Origin: Acanthaster planci
Taxonomy: Eukaryota > Echinodermata > Asteroidea > Valvatida > Acanthasteridae
DNA length: 64,000 nt
Assembly (NCBI RefSeq): GCF_001949145.1
Contig: NW_019091386.1
Location: forward strand, 828,810 to 892,809
Reading direction: 5' to 3'
In this document: positions 37,713 to 49,950 of the stretch, one piece after another
Numbering within the stretch: the stretch's first letter is position 1
Layout of the letters: each line of letters opens with the position of its first letter
Program-made: the position numbers and the translations under genes
Notes under the pieces: generated by a model
Databases searched by the model: none
Told to the model about the DNA's origin: nothing
Seen by the model: only the letters and a program-made list of their open reading frames with translations

Positions 37713-40580
37713 ATCTGCACCTGTAGGCTTTGAAGACCGCTATTGCTGAAAGGTGTGAAATTGTTTACAAGGAATTATGTTGCTAGATGCAACAGGTGTT
37801 GGTGAGTGATCCAAGGTCCGATTGTGTTATTTTAAACAGGGATGGGACAGAGAAAGACTTCAAACGTCATCCTTTTCTAGCAATTGGACCCCCCCATTTG
37901 TCTGTGCATGGATGCAGTGTAATAGAACAGGGTACTTCCACATCTCTGTTAACATCAGTCGGGACTTTGTATAGTCCCCCGCCGAACATTCTGCAAGGCT
38001 ACTCGCATTGCCTTTGCCCTTTTCAAACCAGAAACTTCTTGCCTGCCAGCTCTCCACAGTGAGGCAACAGAGGGAGTGCGGAATTTAAACAGTTGTCCCC
38101 CCCCCTGCCGCCCCTCCAACTACTCAAGACTGGCCGCCTAATTGAGACACATTTGAGTCCGCGCCATAAACTCACCCCTCGCCCCCAGCAGTAAATATGA
38201 AACAAACAACCTGTCCAAGAGCCGTCAACTGATAAGACGCATCTGAAAATTATTGGGGAGGGCCCCCCTCGAAGACACTCTCATCTCCTACTTTGAATTT
38301 CACAAAGTTTAAAAACAGTCCATAAATTTCCAAAGGAGCGCCCATCAGTAAACATTTTGCCAGGCGTGCCAATTACAAACCGATCATAAAACTGAGCAGT
38401 CTCCCCAAAAAACAGGGTGTCTCGTCAGCCGTCGTCACTTTTTTTCATTCTTTCACTGAGCACATTCTTACAAATGCGCCGCTACCTCAAATAATTGAGG
38501 TAGGTTATAGAGAAAGATGACTGACTTTCTTGGTTTATTTTTTCATATTTTTGAAAGTTTGGAGAAGCTGAGATTTTGCCCAAAATGTAGTGTGAGATTT
38601 TAAAAAGTCCTACCCTCCAAAATGCGTCTGGTTTGTCTGTCGTAAGCGTCTTGGAAATCTTTCAAAACATTCATTTTCTGGGTCTATCATTAAAATAGAA
38701 CTCATGTGTTTGACACCCCCGCTCGTCACTGGTTGCGCAAACCAGAGGGTCGTCTCTTGTGGCGAAATATTGGCTCGATACAGACAGTCTCTCTGGCATA
38801 GTCAAGTTCTCGAGAGCGGTACAAATTTGAGGCTGAAAAGAGCGTACTAATGTATTTTTTCGTTTGGAAAGAAACAACCATTTCCAGGAAGGTTTTCACC
38901 CCCCTCCCCTTCCGGCCGGGGTAGTGTACTGTGCTGTGCTGTGTGAGGAATTTTTGGTGGGGTGCTTGGACCATTTGTCACAGTTTGTGTCAGTCAGTGT
39001 TGGAAGAAATGCACTCTTGAGCACCCTTGATTATTTACACAATTTGTAGCCAGGCCGAACAGTCCTTGAGCGCCAAGTGACATTTTTCAGAAGCTAGGGA
39101 TGAAAGGGGGAGGGGCTTGGAAAGAATTCAGGGGAAAAAGAGACCTGGCTCTTCTTACGAAGAAGAAAGATGGGGCTGTGAAGCTGTCTGATATGTGTGC
39201 TGCTAAAAGAATTCAACAAACACATCCGTCCTTCACGGCACTAGAAGCCATGTTTTAAAAAGGGTCTGTCGTTGTTTACACCGTAAAACCACTTTTTTTA
39301 CCTTTGAGTCAGCTGTTAAAAGACTGAGGTTGGTTTGTTTACATCTAGCGGTCAGCGACAATACCCAGAATGGCATGTTTTACTCAGAATTTCAACCCGG
39401 GGATAAATTTGCTTTCATTTTATTGTGTTTGAACTGTGGTATATGGAGGGCTTGTCAGGACAGGGTTAAAAGTTCACATCCCAGGGCGGGGACTATGTGT
39501 GGCAGTTACCAGACCTCATTAGGAAACTGGGATTATGGTTTTTAATCAAACCGACTCAGTAAGTGTACACAACATTGTTGACACAACAATTGAGAAGTCT
39601 AGTTCCCTGCCCCAATAAATTATGCAATTAGGACTGATACCACAGGGCTTATCCATGGAGCTAAAATCGGGTCAGTGTACCGAGCAGGGGGAACCCATAG
39701 TTCATCGTTCCACATCCGAGTGCCCAGAGACCCACTCAACAACGTCCACGAACTCCTTTGGAATCGGCACTTGAGTTGAATAATCAAAGCAGCCGATCTT
39801 CTCGTTAATTTTGCAGTTTTTGGATCAGCAGCACTCCCCCAGTTGTAACAAATGCGAAACAAAATAGCAGAAATAAGCAGGATTTTGTCAAAAGCAAACT
39901 CTTTTTTCAACTTTTGCAGTGCCAGAAGACAACAAAGTTGCCACATGGATGTCATGACAACTTCATATTCTCTACAACCTTGCTTTGTGGACTACAATAG
40001 ATGTATCTAATTTCAAACAATGCTGGAGATTCTTGTCGCTATTATTCAAATCAAATCTTTAATTTTACACTTTCAATACTGGTCTTTTCTGAGGGTTTTT
40101 GTTGGGGGCATGGGATAGAGATTGTGTATTGTGGGTTATCTCTTAGTGCTTGCTAATGACACCCCACGAGTGAAAAATTGTTTCCGGTTGCTGCGGCTTC
40201 ATCGTCGGCTTTGCCAAGCACAGTCCTCAAGTGCGACAGGGTGAAAAAACAAAGCATGTGTTTGTTTTATGGACTTAAAGCATCCCTGTACTAGTTCTAT
40301 CACTTCAAAGTTCAAGACCGCATCGGGCACCACTTGATGGGAAATGCGGTTCAGCCCATCAGAGATTGACGACTGTTTCTCACCTCTGGGAAAAAAAAAA
40401 CACCGGAATGAATAGATCGTTTCAAGTTGACACTTGCCGCCCTAGATCATTCTCATGACCTGTTTTATTTTATGGAGCTGCAGAGACCCAAATGTTCCTG
40501 TGCTCTCAAAGGATGCTAGATCCGAAACACAAAGTGTTGTGTGTAAAAAATTTCTCTTATTTGGGGGTGGGTAGTAAACG

Positions 40581-40636
40581 CGTTACCTTCAGTGGTAAGG
40601 CCCTGGAATTATAATAGGAACCAGTGTTCAAGTTTA
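40581..40636 (+). mobile_element. Possible decayed tRNA-derived SINE (plus strand)
   Basis: It contains TTCAGTGGTAAGGCCCTGG (40588-40606, A-box-like), then AATTATAAT, then GTGTTCAAG (about 40624-40632, B-box-like). The order and spacing are tRNA-like, but stems are poor and the end runs into a TACATGTA site. Only a candidate. Confidence 0.4.
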
Positions 40637-43600
40637 CATGTACATCGTTCATGCACCGAGTGAATTGCCAAAAATGTGCACAACATAGTTTATGTGACCT
40701 TTGGCACTGAAATATTAACCGCTTCTGCACACTTGGGGACTAGGGACCTCTGCAACAAATGTGTACGGAATATGGGGACACCGCATAGGGCCCGTGATTT
40801 TTTTTCTCCACACGAATATGTCCATTTGGTGCTTGACGAGATTATCCCGAATTCTGTGTCGGCTGCGACAGCAGTTACGGCAAACCTGTCTGCCATTTAT
40901 CTTGAGATGATTTGTAGTGGACGGCGACCGATCAAACAGTTTGTGTTGAATAACTGTTTTTTTGCCAAATCTACGAGCAAAGACACCAAGAGCCATGTAG
41001 CAAGAACGTACCACTTCTGTACATACTCTTTTCCCATGTACAGTAGGTCTGATATTCTGTATCCTCTTGTGACACCCATCAACCTTGAAAATTGAATCCT
41101 CATTCAAAGTGGCTTTCTTCAAAGTGACAGTCTGTTTCATCGGTCTTGAACAAAATTAAAACAAACTTCTACCTTTCCGGGTTGTCAAGTACGATATGTA
41201 CCAGTGTGTCGCCTTCCAAAATGACTTAATTAGCAGTGTTCATTTTACTCATGGTTCCATTGATTGAGTAGCTCCTCATTCCTTGTTTTGATTAACTTGT
41301 TTCAATTTTAGCGTCTGCCACATTTCCCTATATCTTCTTGTTTTTTTTTTCTTTGGATCTCATTTTATGATCCATATCAGCTGCCAATATTGGCATTTCG
41401 GATGGAGTCATTTGTTGCTATAAGCTAGCCACCTGTTATCCCACCCCTGCCTGCCTATCTGGACTTAATTGTATTCACCTTATCTCAAGTAATATTCACA
41501 TTTTGATCAATATGTCTGGGGAGGACGAGTTATTGGTCCATGCATCCTCAGCCAGGGAAGATGACATTGACGTCTCATGTCTGTTTCCATGTTATATTGA
41601 TCGATACTTTTCTGAGAATGTATTTACATTTTTGGTGCTTGTATGAGAGGGCTCCGTAGATGTCGTTCTGCCGCTAAATTCCGGATGTTCTTCAAATTCA
41701 GATTACCCACAGGCTTTCACAGTGCTTTCAAATTTCCAGTCAAGAAGAAAGTTACAGATTGATTAAAGCACTCAAAATTGTGAACATTAAAAACAGTTGG
41801 ACCTTCTGTAGTTGGGACTCATATCATACAGAAGTCAGGTGGTACTGGTAGTGAATGAGAACAGTTTTAAAACATTGCAATAACACTACCCCCTTTTTTA
41901 AAGCGTAGGTGGGGCACATCATGTCAGCAGGGCTGGACGCGGGTTCTAGTCGGTCATAAATGTCACACTGGCAAAAGAACAATCAAAGTGTTGTAAAATC
42001 CACCCATAAAATCGTCAACAAGGCCTGAGTGCCACAAAACGGCTCACTGGAAAAGAAGAATTTCCTTGAATATGCCAACAGGATTTTTTTAAAAAATCAT
42101 ACCTGATGTATAAATTTTTACCAACCTTGCATCCCAGCCCTGTCAGCCCAGTGCACTGACCTCCCTATTAACAAGGCTTATACAGTTTGATATCAGCATT
42201 TTTTGAGCAATTTAAATTCCTGCTGATTAACGGGTGAGCCCCAAAGGGATGGTGTTCCCTCAGGGTAGGCCAATGAAAGAGGTATTTATCCCCTCAGAAA
42301 GTGACAGTCTGGAATGTTCACCAGTATCACCTTGGTTTTGTGGAGGGGAGGAGGGGATAATCAAGAGGTCATTTTGTGCCTGTGTAGAACCAGTCAACAG
42401 ATAGCAACCAAGTGTCAAATAATTAGGGCACCTGTGTGGTAAAAGATACAGAGAATTCAACCCCCTAGTTGTGGATTTTGAAGACGTGCCCGAGACTTGA
42501 CCTTATCTACTGGCTTCCCTGTATGCTCTCGAAAAAGCCACTGACTTCTTCATAAAGACAAATGCTGAAGTGTTCCGAAGGACTGGGCCGAGCAAGACTT
42601 TTTTAAATGGATGGTGTAGTGGGCACAGGCAGAGAATACAACACACGATTCTTCATGTTTGAATTCGAAAGAAAGGAGAATTGGAGATTTTTGGACCATT
42701 TCCTTGGCACAGTCAAAGCAAACCTTGGCAAACCATGCAGCCTGCAATGGACGTCCAAGTAGCTGAGCATTTTATTTACTTTCTGCTTAAATGTTATCAC
42801 ACTGAAAAGACTCACACACCCCAGAAGGCATCGACCTGGCAAACGCATATCAGCATAAATATCCACTGTATATATTTCCTCTCTCAGTTCTTCGGTATAC
42901 AGCGTCATTGTCGAGTGGGTCCTTTTTTTATTGACAGACACTTGAAGGGAACCAGTCAGACCCTTTTGTCCAATTTCACGGCTGCTTCCTTGCGCAAACA
43001 AGGCAGTTCATTGAAATTCTTTCCCCCCAAAAAAGGTATCCATTTACTTCCCCGCCCGTAGAATCCATTTATCCGTTATCGGATTCATGCTTGAGAGGAA
43101 GTAGAAGACCCTGACTAGTTTTGTTCTCCCCTTCATCCTCGTTCCGTCCTCGTTGTGGTTGCTAATAAACTGCGATGGTTTTGGGGGGTAAACAGTGAGG
43201 GATGATTTACAGCAGTGGGCATTGCTTTTGTCCACCTTTTGACCGGACAAAGGGTGAACGGCCAATACTCTCTCGACAAAGTGATTTTGTACAAGAAAAA
43301 AAAATCCTCCAGTTTTTGTCCCCTCATTAGTGAGCAGCCTTTCATACTGACTATCCAGAAATTCATGTCAGCCTCCTAAATCTTGCCCGAGTTTCATAAA
43401 TCTTGTCACCAGATTATTTCTTGTCATGTTTTGTTGATCTGAGTCATTTTTTGCAGTATCATAGTGCGTATGCCCCCTTGTGAAATGCAGGGTCTCGGAC
43501 AATAAATCTTCTGAAAACAGTGCGGAGATTCGCTTACAGTTTCTGTGAATTGTTTTCTCTCCGCACGGAGAACGTGCTACACAGGGGTGTATTGTTTTCC

Positions 43601-44119
43601 GTGAGGCGTTTCATGACGGTGCTGAATCGCAAATGTGACCGTAGAAGCGGGGTTTCCGCCCGTTTGTTGTGTCACAAAGCAATGCCGAGTTAACATGTTT
43701 GCCAAGGTGTAAAACGATCCGTTGCCAGCGAGCCGTTGGAGGAGGGTCTGCCGAGTCCATCATGAGATGACTCACTCGCCGGTCGTTGGGCCCCCTGCTA
43801 ATGGACAACGCATGCGGACAAGGCTTAACATTCTAGGACTATGTGACTTGACTTTCCAATAGTCTCCACTTAACCAATTCCATTCACCTCAGGGCCATGA
43901 CGTCCATCCAGACTTTGCTGTGAACTCTTCAGCAGAGGTGAAGCAGCTCGGATTACAAACAGCTCACATCACAAGCTGTTGTGAAACTCAAAAAACATTA
44001 ACAGTACCCTGACTCTACAAATACCTAGTCCAGGCTCACTGCAGGCAGTGTACCTGGCCTTTTTTTCTCAAACTTTGCCAGTAAACTGTATTTCTTTTGC
44101 CTTCTTTGTTTTCTTTCAG

Positions 44120-44191
44120 TCGACTGGAACAGAATCAGATTCGGTCCATTCCATCCAGGGCCTTCACACAGTACAAGAAGCTGAAGAGAAT
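44120..44191 (+). CDS. slit: slit exon: domain 2, first LRR
   Basis: A 72-nt exon encoding RLEQNQIRSIPSRAF followed by TQYKKLKR. The RLEQN motif and YKKL are hallmarks of the first D2 repeat of vertebrate and fly Slits (family knowledge). This makes the order LRRNT2 to this exon complete, with no missing repeat across the 18.9-kb intron. The acceptor is ttctttcag and the donor gtgagt, both phase 2. The last codon is split and becomes Ile (ATA) after joining to the next exon. Basic residues are plentiful, as expected on a D2 surface. Confidence 0.96.
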
Positions 44192-44602
44192 GTGAGTCTC
44201 ATCGGAGAAACTGCTGGGATTGGACGAAATCAAGGATATTTTCCATCTGCCGTTTAGACCAGATTGGCCCATTTTCGGAAGGACAAAAAGTTTCTCAACT
44301 TCCTTCATTTCTTCGTTAGTTTTAGACATTTTTGAAAGTGATCGAAGTAGTGTTTCCAAAGATGAAGGAGTATCCATGCTCACAAAGACAAAAATTAAAG
44401 GACATTTGCTGAAAACCTCCCCCTCCCAGGTTTGCCTGAGTCTGGCCCCGTTGGTCGGAATGGGATCAACTAGGTTAGAGTGGGAAAGAAGTTGAAAAAG
44501 CCTGACCGAAACAAAGCCATGCATTTTAAACTTAACCTTATGTCCACCCCACAGTGACGTTCTCAATTCGTTCATTTACCTTTTATCTCTCTCCTGCTGC
44601 AG
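44192..44602 (+). other. slit intron between D2 LRR exons 1 and 2 (411 nt)
   Basis: Donor gtgagt, acceptor ctgctgcag, phase 2. Short open frames cross it on both strands as shadows. Nothing else is recognised. Confidence 0.9.
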
Positions 44603-44674
44603 AGATCTGAGCAACAACATGATTGAGACCATCGCCGACGATGCCTTCACCGGTCTGAGGTCCCTCTCTTCGCT
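44603..44674 (+). CDS. slit: slit exon: domain 2, second LRR
   Basis: A 72-nt exon encoding DLSNNMIETIADDAF followed by TGLRSLSS. It matches the second D2 repeat of Slits, which reads DLSNNQI and then AFQGLRSL in vertebrates (family knowledge). The acceptor is ctgctgcag and the donor gtaagt, with both introns phase 2. It follows the previous exon after 411 nt. The 4.7-kb intron after it separates it from the double-repeat exon. No defects are seen. Confidence 0.96.
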
Positions 44675-47600
44675 GTAAGTATCAACGACTTCTAATATTT
44701 GCGGGCAAACAGTCACACGGGAACACCTCACAGTTCAAGGACACTGGTGATCTCACAAGGACAAGGCCACGTGGTCATCTCTTGCGGTCAGGAAATTTGA
44801 GTCCTGCGTATTGGATGATATCCCTCTACATTGAGAATTTGAATTTCCCAGTGAAACCTGCCTGCGCCGGCACTGGCCGTGGGAATCACACTGTCCCCCA
44901 ACCCCCCAAAACCTCAATCACCTTCCCACAATCTCCGGATACCACCCCACATTGTAAACATGTCAAACCACATAACTGGGTGACATGCCTTTTGGGGGGG
45001 GTGGGTTGGTGAGTTGCATGGTATTCTGAATGTGCCTACCTCAAACCTGAAGGCCACATGGGCATTCCAGTCTTTCCTATACAAACAGACAGTACCTGGA
45101 ATCAAAAGGGATGTGCAACACTGTATTAAGTACTGCACATAAGACTTTATGGTGTCAGGTAGGACCACTCACGCTTTCAAAGCTCAGGTGTGCAGTGCAG
45201 GTTACAATGTGTCATCAGGTTGACTGTAAGGGCAGATCCAAGGGGGTATTTGGGACATCCTCCCCCCCAAAGAGAGAAGTTCCCCCCAATTTTTCTGGAA
45301 GAATACAATCAGAGAGAGGCATTTTTGTTGGTCTCTTTCATATCCCTTCCTTCCAAAAGTGTATTAAACAAGCCCCCCCAAATGAAGTCCCGCCCGTAGT
45401 CCCACCCCGCAGAAACACCATAAAGGTTACGTGAAAAGATCTCCAACTCCCCCAAAAGTTTAGCCCTCAGACAATGAGGTTTTTAGCACCTTTCATGCAT
45501 TGTCATTCAAACATACCAACGGGTCTGGATTTCCAAGATTATTCAACCCTGGTCCTGACCAGCTTGCAAATTGTTTCCAAAGTAGTTGATCCACTCCCTC
45601 CTCCCCTCCCCCACATCCAGCCTCCTGGGTTTACTGCTCTTATTGTACCGTGATGTCAGACACAAATTTGTACACGGAAAAACCTGGTAGTTCAAATGGA
45701 CAAAAAAGAGTTGTGAATCGTTCATTGCTTATATCTGCTGCGACTTCAGTAGGAGTGGCGTTCAGCTCTAGACTATTTCGGGGCAACTTCAGTCCAGTGT
45801 GCATCTGCGGACATGCCTGGGTTGGGACCAGCTTGCTCAAAGCTCACCAAGGGTACCACCGAGTGCCGTAGTGACCCGTTGTTCCCCGTCTGATCCCAGG
45901 GAGGTGTTTGGAGATCACAGCGTTCAGCTCCTTGAGTTCCTTTCTCAGTGCCCACATTGCGGCTGAGATCAGTTACAACTTATACAAGGCTACATGCCAT
46001 TGTGAAGTCACTTGATTTCTCTTACTTCATAACACTCTATGCCCCCACAACTTAATCCCACATCAGGTGAAATGCTTTTATTCTTACGGTGCCAGATTAT
46101 TGCTTTAAATCCCATTGATTTGACGTTGCTTGATTTCTCCGTATCAATGGCAAGAAACCCTCTCACAGGTCACATCATGCGTCACTAGAGTTAATGGACA
46201 GTTTGAGGCCAAAGGTTTCCTCGAAAGTTCAGGATTAGTTATAAAAGAAGATACAGTAAGGCTATTAAATGGCACTTTAAAGAACTCAATCTCGTTGAAT
46301 TTCCTTCTTAGTAGTAATTTGTTATTCATGAATTTAAGGGGCAAGTTTGGGTATCAGATCAGGAAAAAAAAAAACACCAGAAATAATTTTCTCAAATATT
46401 AATCTGCTGCAATATCAAGTTATGATCGCAACGTGAATGTGAAGTCTGAGAATTTAAAAATGGACGGGAGCATTTGATTCCTTTGGTATTTTCACCATTC
46501 CAACCTAAGTCCTCCCGTCCAATCTCGGGGGGGGGGGGAAATATAGGTTTGCACTCCTCAATTAAGGCATGACCGACCATTGACAGTGAGCCCAGCCTGT
46601 GTGCACAGACTTCTGTCTCTCTGTCTCATACCTGGTGCCAGCTCGTTAAACCCCAAGGTCGCTTCTCTATCAAATTTTCAGCTGACATTTACCTTACTGG
46701 CCCCCCGTCCTTTTCTTTGTGCCTGTGGGCTGTTCAACATAATTGATTCGCTTCGGTTTCTCGAAAGCTTTGTCCGTCCGGCAGTCTGCAATATTCATTT
46801 AGCTAATTAAGATCACAACAAATCAATATTGTAGAGGGAGAAACTAATTGGCGGTGTGGTAGGAGCAGATAATAAGCAGTCAGTCGGAGGAGGCTACAAA
46901 AGGTGGGGGGCGGTGGGCTTATTGTGCCGCATTTGACCTTCGGGAGTTTTTTCCCCGGAGCCCACAGATACCCACATGTAGGTGTAACTGGTCTTTTTTT
47001 TTGGGGGGGGAGAGTGCCGTTGTCCTCCGTGCATAATCTAAACCCTGTCCTGATACATCAGACACTAAACGAGACAGTTTTTTCAATACAGATCAGTGAG
47101 CTGGGCATAACCAAGGCGCAAAAACATTGTTGTTCAAAAGTGAGAGGCGTAGAGTTCTGAAATGCATTTGAGTTTACCGAGCCTCATTTTTACCAGAGAG
47201 TTGGTAGTCTACACAAATTTGCATTACGAGGATTATGTGCGCAGTAATCTGTTCCTCATTCACAAGCAATGAACTTAATTGTACATTTCCTTCTTTCTAG
47301 GGATTCCTTTTTTCATAGGAGCTCGGAGGTTTATCTCCGCTTTTTTTTGCCGAAGGTGTTGACAGCTAGAATCCTGAGCACTTGTTAAATCGTCTCGGTC
47401 AGATGATGAGAACTGTCAAAAGACTCCAAACTTTTCAAAGAATCCAGTTGCCGGAATCTGGGGGGAAAATCTTACAAGCTGCTTAACGTTTCCTTAGTTT
47501 ATTCGTCGTAGTCCATGGAGTCTCATTCATCACTTGAAGGGCAAGCTGTAGGCCTGCGCCGGTCCCCTGTAGATTCTGGTAGGAGCACGTGAAATGTGTG

Positions 47601-49342
47601 CAATTCACCTACGTGGCTTCAGGGTTTTTGTAAAAGGGTTGCAGTTGTCTTCAACTGGAAAAATGTTGCTGCCTTGAGGGCTGTAACGTAGGCGTCTCGT
47701 GGCTCTCAAGGGATCAAACAAGAGTGACACCGGGTGTGTTACATGAGCTGCATGAGGGAGCACATCTTCATAGAGAGAAATCCAGCTGTCCCTTTTGGAT
47801 AAGCCCTCTTCATTCATACATGACAAACAGTCACCGGAAAAAAAAAATCCACATGTCTCTGTCACTTACTGTGAATCAGCAGCCCTAAGCCCTTCCTAAT
47901 ACCCCCCTCGCTGGCCAGGAATATGACTCTATCCGCCGATTCCCGATCCGTCCCGCATTCCAAACGCGGGGTCCGCTTTCTCCATTCTGTGCCTTACGCG
48001 TGCGATGATTTCGGTCGTAGCCATTTTCCCCCCCCCCTTTCAGAATGAGCACAGGGGCCTGGTGGATCTGTTGGCATCAGAGCCCCAAATCCGCATTTCC
48101 TGATTGAAGTTTGATGGAAGCGATAAGGACAGGGTGTAAAAAGACGTGAGGTGTCTGTGTTTGTGAAGTTCCCATCCGCTTTCGGTCAACGCACTGTCTC
48201 GTCAGCTACCATGCTTCCAAAAACTGCCCTCTGCACTTTTTTGTTTTCCTTATTGAGTATCTGACTTGTCTTGTAAAATAGATAAGATGGTGCTAACGTG
48301 CTTAGGATTAACTGGAAAATGATCACACATGCACACAGTGTATCCCCAGTGCATCATCTCACACATCAGTCTCAACTCTGTGATTGACTCTCTATCTTTA
48401 CAGTTTAACCGTGCAAACTTCTTTGACAAAGATAGCTGTTGGTCACAATCAGGAGTGAGAATTATCAGGATTTTAGCATTAGTATTTTCCCTGATTCCGG
48501 ATTTTCAAACAGTCACTATTAAGATCTGTAAAATCCTGTACTATTTAAAGGTTTTTTCCAAAGAAAAATTAATGTAGAACACAAAAAACCTGATATTTTA
48601 AAGGGTGCCTTTAAAGTATTTAAACCATAAACCCTGTACTGCCGTGGGACCCTTAAAACCTGTAGTAATTTATTGGGGGGATATTTCATTTTCTTGCAAT
48701 CTCACCCCTGCACAAGCAATTTCCTTTCTGAGCGTAATCAACTGTCGCCAGCCCCACCCTAAAATAGCATGAAAACAAATCTGGGCTCATTTGACAGATC
48801 TGTTGCTCATATGACCTTAAAGGTCAAGGACGCAAAACATGTATATACAGGTTTCAAAGAGGCCGTCTTGTCCTTAAAGAATAGAATTTTGCAATTTGAA
48901 ATGAAAGCCTGTGGTGGTTACCAATCCTTCCCATCTCATAACTGCGTATGAAGCCACGTATTGAAGCCCTTGGATAGACTTTTGGCCATAATCAGGTAGC
49001 CCACTCAAACACATCAATCATCAGAGGTGCTGGGTTTGAGGATGTGCACTCATGTCTGCCTAAACGAGGGGGCGCATAATCATCTTCCAGTATCCCCCCC
49101 CGTCCAAAAGTTTTGGGGTGTTTGAGAACCAGAAGGACGTCCTTTCCCCATTCCCCAGGGTTTGCACCTAAACGATCTCTAGGATGGAATCAAAGAGAGA
49201 CAGGTGGCACAGTGTCAGATCCGCTTGCAGAACATATTTTGCAAGTTCGGGGAAGTCCTTTTATTCCTTGACAGGTTGGCCAGAAACTCAACTCTCATCC
49301 CTCATGTTCTTCTTGTTCATCTCCATCACTCCCCTGATGCAG
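44675..49342 (+). other. slit intron before the double-LRR exon (4.7 kb)
   Basis: Donor gtaagt, acceptor gatgcag, phase 2. It is rich in G and C homopolymers, for example a run of about 12 G near 46528-46539. A 9-bp inverted repeat, ggacgggag at 46462-46470 and its complement at 46512-46520, encloses 41 nt. No gene or known mobile element is recognised. Confidence 0.88.
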
Positions 49343-49486
49343 GGTTCTCTATGGCAACCAGATCGCTGATCTCCCCGAGGGAATCTTCCGTGGCCTGACG
49401 TCCCTCCAGTTGCTGCTCCTGAATGCCAACCACATCTCCTGCATCAGGGTCAACCTCTTCCAAGATCTCATCTCGCTGAATTTGCT
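49343..49486 (+). CDS. slit: slit exon: domain 2, third and fourth LRRs (double-repeat exon)
   Basis: This 144-nt exon encodes two LRRs with no intron between them. The first is [15 protein letters not shown] then RGLTSLQL. The second is [15 protein letters not shown] then QDLISLNL. The signatures LYGN and LLNAN with the conserved Cys are those of vertebrate Slit D2 repeats 3 and 4 (family knowledge), whose concave face contacts Robo. The acceptor is gatgcag. The donor is gtaggt, the only one in the window that departs from gtaag or gtgag. Both introns are phase 2. Its length is exactly twice the other LRR exons, so an intron is absent between these repeats. Whether that is ancestral or a loss here cannot be told from one sequence. 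Confidence 0.96.
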
Positions 49487-49878
49487 GTAGGTCTTCCGCA
49501 ATTTCTCATCGTTCTGTCCTTTTTATTTGTAGAACTTATCTCCCCCATTTGATTATGTTGGCTTTTTCCATAATAGCGTTAACGTTGAATTCCCAGATAG
49601 AAAAAACACCCAACAAATTTTTTTGTGGTGATGTTTGTCAGAGGATGGTGTTAAAATTTCACAGGAGAATTGATAATCCTTCAAGTGTTTCTACATGTAC
49701 GTCCCTGTTCCTTGGTCTTAAAGGCCACAGAGATACAGAGTAGTCCGGTATGGGAGAAGCAGTTGCTGCGAACTGTCCTGCCTATGGACACAAACACGGC
49801 AAAGTGGCTTGCTTTGAGACCATTTTCTATCAGTCACCCACAGACTTTTCAAGCTCACTTTTATGTTTTCCACCCCAG
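49487..49878 (+). other. slit intron between the double-LRR exon and D2 LRR 5 (392 nt)
   Basis: Donor gtaggt, acceptor caccccag, phase 2. It contains one TACATGTA site near 49692. Nothing else is recognised. Confidence 0.9.
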
Positions 49879-49950
49879 GTCCCTGTATGATAACCAGATC
49901 ATGTCTCTCGCCAACGGAACCCTGGCCCCACTGCGCAACCTTCAAACCAT
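49879..49950 (+). CDS. slit: slit exon: domain 2, fifth LRR
   Basis: A 72-nt exon encoding SLYDNQIMSLANGTL followed by APLRNLQT. It matches the last D2 repeat of Slits (SLYDNKL and PLRAIQT in vertebrates, family knowledge). It contains an N-G-T sequon, a candidate N-glycosylation site. The acceptor is caccccag and the donor gtgagt, with both introns phase 2. The next exon completes the split codon as Met, giving the conserved M-H-L join. A 12.6-kb intron follows. Confidence 0.96.

Larger units (their letters stand above)
25181..44119 (+). other. slit intron between D2 LRRNT and first D2 LRR (18.9 kb)
   Basis: Donor gtgagt, acceptor ttctttcag, phase 2. Within it lie a run of 14 C (25257-25270), a cluster of ACATGTA-type repeats at 26690-26713 and 27779-27816, the second foldback element (29290-29623), a tandem duplication of about 180 bp (32037-32399), a perfect hairpin (37683-37712) and a tRNA-like SINE candidate (40581-40636). 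No nested gene was recognised. The longer open frames (35779-36243, 40676-41095) have no known motifs. As the largest intron seen, it is a reasonable place for enhancers, but nothing in the sequence proves that. Confidence 0.85.

Noticed and set aside
38482-38503. CTACCTCAA / TTGAGGTAG hairpin containing the let-7 seed TGAGGTAG
   Set aside because: The loop is only 4 nt and the bases after the seed do not match let-7, so it is not a microRNA precursor.
40676-41140. Overlapping open frames of about 140 codons on both strands
   Set aside because: No recognisable family on either strand. Mutually overlapping frames are expected to include at least one shadow, and neither has support.
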